Below, piece by piece: positions 58,200 to 64,000 of a stretch of DNA of 64,000 nt. The stretch covers positions 2,294,001 through 2,358,000 of the forward strand of contig JANKKI010000327.1 in the NCBI GenBank assembly GCA_025175665.1. The letters are read 5' to 3'. The stretch's first letter is position 1; each line of letters begins with the position of its first letter. The notes below the pieces were generated by a model. It had not been told where the DNA came from. It was given only the letters and a program-made list of their open reading frames with translations, and ran no database searches. The position numbers were made by a program, and so were the translations under genes. Source of the stretch: Cinchona pubescens. Its lineage: Eukaryota; Streptophyta; Magnoliopsida; Gentianales; Rubiaceae.

Positions 58200-61156
58200 C
58201 AACTAATGTAACCAAATTGTAGTACAATTCATGGGAAAAATTGCTATCACATAGGAATAGGAGTTGGGAACCTTTAGTACTATGTTTGTATAAATAGGAG
58301 CCCATACCAAGGCTTAAAATCATTGTTTCTTTTTCTGAAAATTTCTGGAGCATTCTAGAGGAGAGATCATCTGGTAAGAGAGTTAGATAATTTCCTGAGT
58401 TTGGATATAATTTCTTAACCTCTGATGTATTTCGATTATTCTGTTTATTTGTTTTAATAACCTTGTATGTTAGATTGTCTTGCTTAGGATATTCATTTTC
58501 GTTAGAATTATTGTGATTATAGTTCATGGGTTTTGATGGTTAGTATTTGTTACGAAAGTTTAAATTTATTTTCGAGTAAAAAGAATAGTTTCAATATAAA
58601 TATATTTTTATATAAGGATTTTTGAAACTGGATTAAACGTAAGGATATGTTTTTATATGACAGGTTTTTGAAAAAAAAGGAAAATTATTTTTGAAAAAAG
58701 AAAAAGGATTTTCGAAAATCGTCAAAGGAATATATTTTCTATTATTTTTGGTGAGAATTATTTCAAAGGTTTGTTTTATGGGTGTAATGTTACAAAATCT
58801 ACTTTCAAAAAAGAGAGAGTTAATCTATATTTATGAAATTTTTGGATAAAATATAATCTGTGTTGTTATTTACAACTTTTTGCACTTATAAATTATTATT
58901 ATCTTCAAAAGTTTTTGAAAAAAGTAAATAAGATTAAATAATACAAAACAATCTTGTACACATCCTCTTGTGTATTTGGACAATATTACTTTATTATTCT
59001 AAATTTTGGAAATAATTTTAGTCAATATGTTTTGAAAAACCAATTCAGGGTATATTTTGGTTTGATAATTGTTTTGAAAAAAATGCAATTTTGTATAAAC
59101 GGAAAAAATTACTTTTTAGGAATTTTTGGAGTAAACAAAAATTGTGATTTGTAAATATTAATATTATTTTTGAATTCTTTTTTAGAATAAATATTTTATT
59201 GAAAATTTTGAAAAGATAACCTTTAGAAATATTATTCAAATTAATTATATTCTAGACAAGAAATACTTTTGTTGAGTAAATTATGCAAGTTTCAAATACT
59301 TAATTTTTTTCTTCATTTTTGATATAAAATTAAAGGAATGCTTTAGAGTTCTTTGTCTGAAACTTTTGAAAATAATTGTTTAATATTTTCTAAACAAGTA
59401 GTTTTAATGAAAAAAGCACGAATACTTTTTTAAAATAAGTTTTGTAATTTTTGTCAAAGTGTTTAGTTGGCATGATTCTCTATATGTACTAGAGGGTAGA
59501 AATTTTGAACAAGTTAAGTAAGATTTTCTTAAATGGATGGTCAATCTGAGGGATTATCTAAACACTAAAAGGTATGTTACAAGCTTGTGTATTGGATTTC
59601 AGAGGAAATTAGAATCAACTATTGAAACTAATGGAGTTCTCATTGTGATATTGGAATGGCCCCGTTTGTAGCATTAAATGGACGTGAGAGTATATCTACA
59701 CTACATTGGAATGAGGTTGGTGAGAAATGGATTTTCGAAGCCGGTTTGGTTGAAAATACTTGGTAAGAAACTAAGGTTATAGAAAAAAAGGCACACAAAT
59801 TAGAATAAGAATTGTGCTGGTTTAAAACATGAACCCATGGAATGTAAGTGGGAGAATGGGGGATGTATAACTGACAAGGGGATTGAAACAATTTAGTAAG
59901 CATGTAAGGATAATAGCTCTCGATTCATAGGACCATTTATGCTTTGGAATGAGTTGAAAAACTAGCATATTGGTTAGTTTTGGAACCTAAATTATGAAGA
60001 GTGCATAATGTATTTCAAGTATTGTAACTGCAAAGTATGTATCCGACCAAAGAAATGTGACCAAGTCTTGCCATTGGACGCTAGAGGGAATTCGACTTAT
60101 GGAACGATCACCACTGAGAATCATGAACTACAAGCATGACAAGTTTTTTTAGAGGATAGTTCCATATGTAAAGGCTTAATGGACTAACCAAGATATGGAA
60201 AAGGACATGAGAGTGAAGTACCAGCTTCTCTTTGACCAACTAAAGCAACCAAATTGTCGCACAATCATGGGAAAAATTGCTATCATATTGTAATAGGAGT
60301 TGGAAACCCTTAGGACTATGTTTTTGTATATGTAGGAGCCCATACCTAGGCTTAAAATCATTGTTTCTTTTGCTAAAATTTTCTAGAGCATCCTAGGTTA
60401 GATAATCCAGGAGATATGAGTGAGGCATTTTCTTGAGTTTGGGTATAATTAAGCTCTAATTTATTTCACTTATTCCATTTATTTGTTTTAATAACATCGT
60501 AGGTTAGATTATCATTTCTAGGATACTTATTTTATTAATATGTCGTGATTATAGTTCATGGGTTTTTGATGCTTAGTATTTGTTTAGAAACTTGAAAATT
60601 TATTTCGAAAAATGAATAATAGGTTTCAAAAAAAATATATTTTTATATAAGGATTCTCGAGAGTGGATTAAATGTAATTATTTTCGAGCTTACTTTTATA
60701 TGAGATGTTTTTGAAAAAAGGAAAATGATTTTCTGAAAAAAATAAAAATGATTTCAAAAAATGTAAAAGGAAGACATTTTCTTTTATTTTTGGTGAAAAT
60801 TATTTTGAAGGTTTATCATTATAAATTAGTAATGTTATATAATCTAATAGTTTGTCTGATAAAATATAATCTATTAATTATTATTTAGAACTTTTTCCAT
60901 AAATTATTATTCTCTTGAATTCTCTAGAAAAGTTTTTGTAAAATGTAAAATGATTACTTTTAAGAAATGTCGAAGAAAACATGATAGGGTTTTTGGAAGC
61001 TTATTTTTCTGAAATTTTCGGAAATAAATTTAGTAAATATTTTCTAAAAAAAACAATTTTGGAAATATTTTGTATAAATGGAAAACTTATTCTTTCGGAA
61101 TTTTTGAAATAATGAAAAATTGAGTTTTGTAATTATTATTTTCTGAATTCTTTTTG

Positions 61157-61746
61157 GGGAAAATGACCCTAATAGCCCTAGACATTTTATGTTTGTACTT
61201 TTTTAGTCCCTTACATTCAAAATGATGGTTTTTAGTTGATCACAAATTAAAAACATTTTGTTTTGGTCCCTTGACACAATTACACGCATAAGTTGGCTTG
61301 AAATAGTCATGTGTATCACATCTCACATTTTTATGAACAATTTTGGCAACTCATGAATACTAAATACTAAATTGTCCAAAAACTAAAAAACCACTTACAA
61401 CAACCATCCCAACCAGTCCACCTAACCTAAAAAGAAGAGACGGGGTTGTTGGAGTAGGGGTAGCGGAGTGGAAGCGGCGAGGGAGGGGAATAAGGTTGTT
61501 GATGGTAGGTGGAGAAGCTTTTTTGCAGTGTCATTTAGTATTTAGAATTTGTGTATTGCCAATTTTGTTCATGATAATGTACATGTCATACACGTGACTA
61601 TTTCAGACCAAAATATGCTTGTAATTGTGTCAGGGACCAAAATGATGCGTTTTGATTTTGTGGGGGACTAAAATGCACCATTTAAAATGTAAGGGACTAA
61701 AAAAGTTCTAACGTGAAATGTGCTGGACTATTGCGTTTGTTTTCCC
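61157..61746. mobile_element. Mutator-type foldback MITE, second copy in the array
   Basis: Same element at the same site as 54131-54700, about 7.0 kb downstream, with the flanking direct repeat preserved as TTCTTTTTG (left) and TTCTTTTTA (right, 61747-61755). It was therefore carried by duplication, not inserted separately. Confidence 0.75.
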
Positions 61747-64000
61747 TTCTTTTTAAGAATAATCTTTGTAAATATTTTATGAATTTTTTAAAAGACAACT
61801 ATTATAAATATTATTTGAATAATTGTTCTGGAAAAGAAATTTTTTTGTCAAATAAATTTAGTTAGTTTCGAGATTTTAATTAGTTTCCACGTTTTTGATA
61901 TAAGTTAAAAGTGTAATGTTTTTGAGAGTGAATTTTTTGAAACTTGCCATTGAAGAGAATTTTGTTTAATATCTTCTGAACAAGCAGTTTTGAAAAAAGT
62001 AAAAGGAATACTTTTTGTAAATAAGGTATGTATTAGTCTAAGTGTTCAGTTGACAAGATTCTCTATATGTACTAGAAAATAGAATTTTTGAATAAGTTAC
62101 TAATGTATGGTCAATATAAAGGACAATCAAAACACTAGAGGATATGTTAAAAGCTTTTGTATTGGATTTCGGAGGAAATTAGGATCAACTATTGAACTTA
62201 ATGGAGTTCTCGTACTGATATTGGAATGGCTCCATTTGTAATGTTACATGGACGTGAGTGTATATTGGAATGAGGTTTGTGAGAAATGCATTTCCAAACT
62301 CAGTTTGTTCGAAAGGACTTGGGAGGAAATTAAAGTTATATGAAAAAAGTTCGAAGCTGCACAAATCAGGAAAAGAATTGCACTTGTTTGAATCGTGGAC
62401 CCATGGAATTTAAGTGAAGTGGGAAGGAATGTATACTTTACAAAGGGAGTGATATGCAATTTAGTAAACATGCAAGGATAAGCTCTCGATTAATGGGACC
62501 ATCGAGGATTTGGAATGAGTTGGTTAGCATTGACACCTAAATTATCAAAAGTGCCAAATGTATTCCATGTATTGTGTCTGTGAAGTATATATCCAACCTG
62601 AGCAATGTGATTAAGTCTTATCGTTGGACGTTAGGAGGAATTCAACTTATGGAACAATCACCACTAAGAATCATGAGCCGCAAGGATGAAGCGTTTTAAA
62701 TTTGATTAAGAGTACTATGTTTTGGTTGGACAATAATTTCTTGTTGTACCGTTTTTACACGACAAGTCTAAGTCCCTGCTGGTTTTGGTTTTCCCATTGG
62801 TGCTATACTACCTAAGCTAGGCCTATATTGTATCTAAAAATGTTTTCTGCTTTGTATACAATTCTTTTGTTAATTCATTTGTAATTTTTGTAACTAATTA
62901 TTGGGGTTTATTTTTCAACTGACTAAAGTAACCAAATTTCAGTACAATTCATATGATAATCTAACCTACGATGTTGAAAAAATTGCTATCTTATAGGAAT
63001 AGGAGTTGGGAATCTTTAAGGACTCTGTTTGTATAAGTAGGAGCACATACCAACACTTAAAATCATTGTTTTTTTTTTTGATGAAAATTTCTAGAGCATC
63101 CTATAGGATAGAGATCCTTCGTTAGAGAGTTAGGAAATTTATTGAGTTTGGGTATAATTTTTTAAGCTGTGATCTATTTTGATTATTATTTTTATTATTA
63201 TTATTTTATTTTTTATTTTTTTATTTTTTTGTTTTAACCTCATATGTTAGATTATCATGCCTAGGATTTTTTTCCCCATTAGAATTATTGTGATTATAGT
63301 TCGTGGGTTTTGATGGTTAGTATTTGTTTAGAAAGTTTAGATTTATTTTCGAATAAGAAGAATAGTTTTTGAAAAAAATTCTTTTACAAGGATTTTCAAA
63401 GTGTGTTGAATGCATTTACTTTTATTTTTATGTAAGAGGTTTTTGAAAAAGAAAAGGAAAATCATTTTTGACAAAAAATATAAATGAGCTTTTTCTGAAA
63501 AATGTACAAGGAAGATATATATATATTTTTATTTCCTGTGAGATTTGTTTTGAATGTTTATTTTATGGGTTAGTAACGTTATATAATCTATAGTATTATA
63601 CCGAACTTTTTGCATAAACTATTATTATCATGAATTCTTTAGTTTTTGTAAAAATTAAAAAGATTACTTTTAAGAAATTTTGTAGAAAATATGGTGTTTT
63701 TGGAAACTTATTTTTCTGGAATTTTTGGAAATAATTTTAGTAATTCAAGAAATATTTTGGTTCGACAATAATTTTGAGAAACTCTAATTTTGTAACGGAA
63801 GAATTGTTTTTTTTTTGGAATTTTTGGAATAATGAAAAATTGAGATTTGTAAATATTAATATTATTTTCTGAGTTCCTTTTAAGAATAATCTTAGGAAAT
63901 ATATTATGAAATTTTAAAAAGACAACCTTCATAAAATGTTATTCGATCAAGTATTCTAAACAAGAAATAATTTTGTCAAATAAATTGAGCAAGGTTTAGT

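Larger units (their letters stand above)
50583..64000. mobile_element. Tandem LTR-like array with a 7.2-kb higher-order repeat
   Basis: Two higher-order copies begin tgtgaaaacccgtattttc (50583) and tgtgaaaatcttgactttc (57781); the second runs off the window. Each holds three subunits marked by ggagcccat-type landmarks near 50954, 53365, 55978, then 58297, 60334, 63039. Subunits share a TATA-like tgtataaataggag segment, tgattatagttcatgggttt and a long poly-T/A-rich block, and end near gttggacgttagagggaatt and ggaagaggacatgagagtga. A purine-rich aagggggttgaa directly precedes 57781, like a polypurine tract before a 3' LTR. No gag, protease, RT or integrase frame is seen. Most likely rearranged retrotransposon LTRs. 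Confidence 0.6.

Noticed and set aside
1..64000. tRNA, rRNA, CRISPR, operon or organelle insert
   Set aside because: No cloverleaf with matched stems, no rRNA-like block, no regular spacer array and no organelle gene was seen; the DNA is nuclear plant.
50583..64000. Viral insertion (pararetrovirus) as the source of the array
   Set aside because: No coat, movement or reverse transcriptase frames are visible; LTR-like borders explain the repeats better.

Overview
This is a window of AT-rich nuclear DNA from a flowering plant, most likely a eudicot. The evidence is split genes with GT-AG introns, plant-specific protein families (clade A PP2C, group A MAPKK, DUF761) and intergenic DNA full of small inverted-repeat elements and LTR-like repeats. 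Many breaks in conserved reading frames, plus two Tn5 mosaic-end-like strings at odd junctions, suggest a draft-quality assembly. I cannot separate assembly error from true gene decay by reading alone.

Layout. 1-2395 (+): last three exons of a clade A protein phosphatase 2C (HAB1-like). 4125-7390 (-): an eight-exon MAPKK resembling MKK2, with two frame breaks, one in the HRD catalytic loop. 9347-11902 (-): a complete, clean seven-exon CFIm25 (25 kDa pre-mRNA cleavage factor Im subunit). MKK2 and CFIm25 also sit side by side in Arabidopsis as I recall it, which supports both calls. 11903-20290: repeats, including a 1.5-kb Harbinger-like non-autonomous transposon and a tandem duplication. 20997-22702 (+): small L18ae-like membrane protein. 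23908-26812 (-): LYAR-type nucleolar zinc-finger protein with one frame break. 26813-40980: gene-poor, dominated by a 2.8-kb tandem duplication (29332-34982) that carries a six-copy MITE family. 41110-43121 (+): DUF4408/DUF761 proline-rich protein with four frame breaks. 43122-47316: more MITEs. 47317-49040: three tandem copies of one promoter/first-exon block. Only the third copy is open, and it leads into a ubiquitin-like gene start (possibly a plant HRQ1-type helicase) whose remainder is not seen. 50583-64000: LTR-like array with a 7.2-kb higher-order repeat that runs off the window.

The genes do not form one pathway. PP2C and MKK2 are both stress/ABA signalling families, CFIm25 acts in mRNA 3'-end processing, and LYAR is a nucleolar growth protein. 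The most unusual structures are the first-exon triplication, the higher-order LTR-like array with a shared Mutator-type MITE as lineage marker, the insertion-dominated frame breaks, and the Tn5-end-like junctions.
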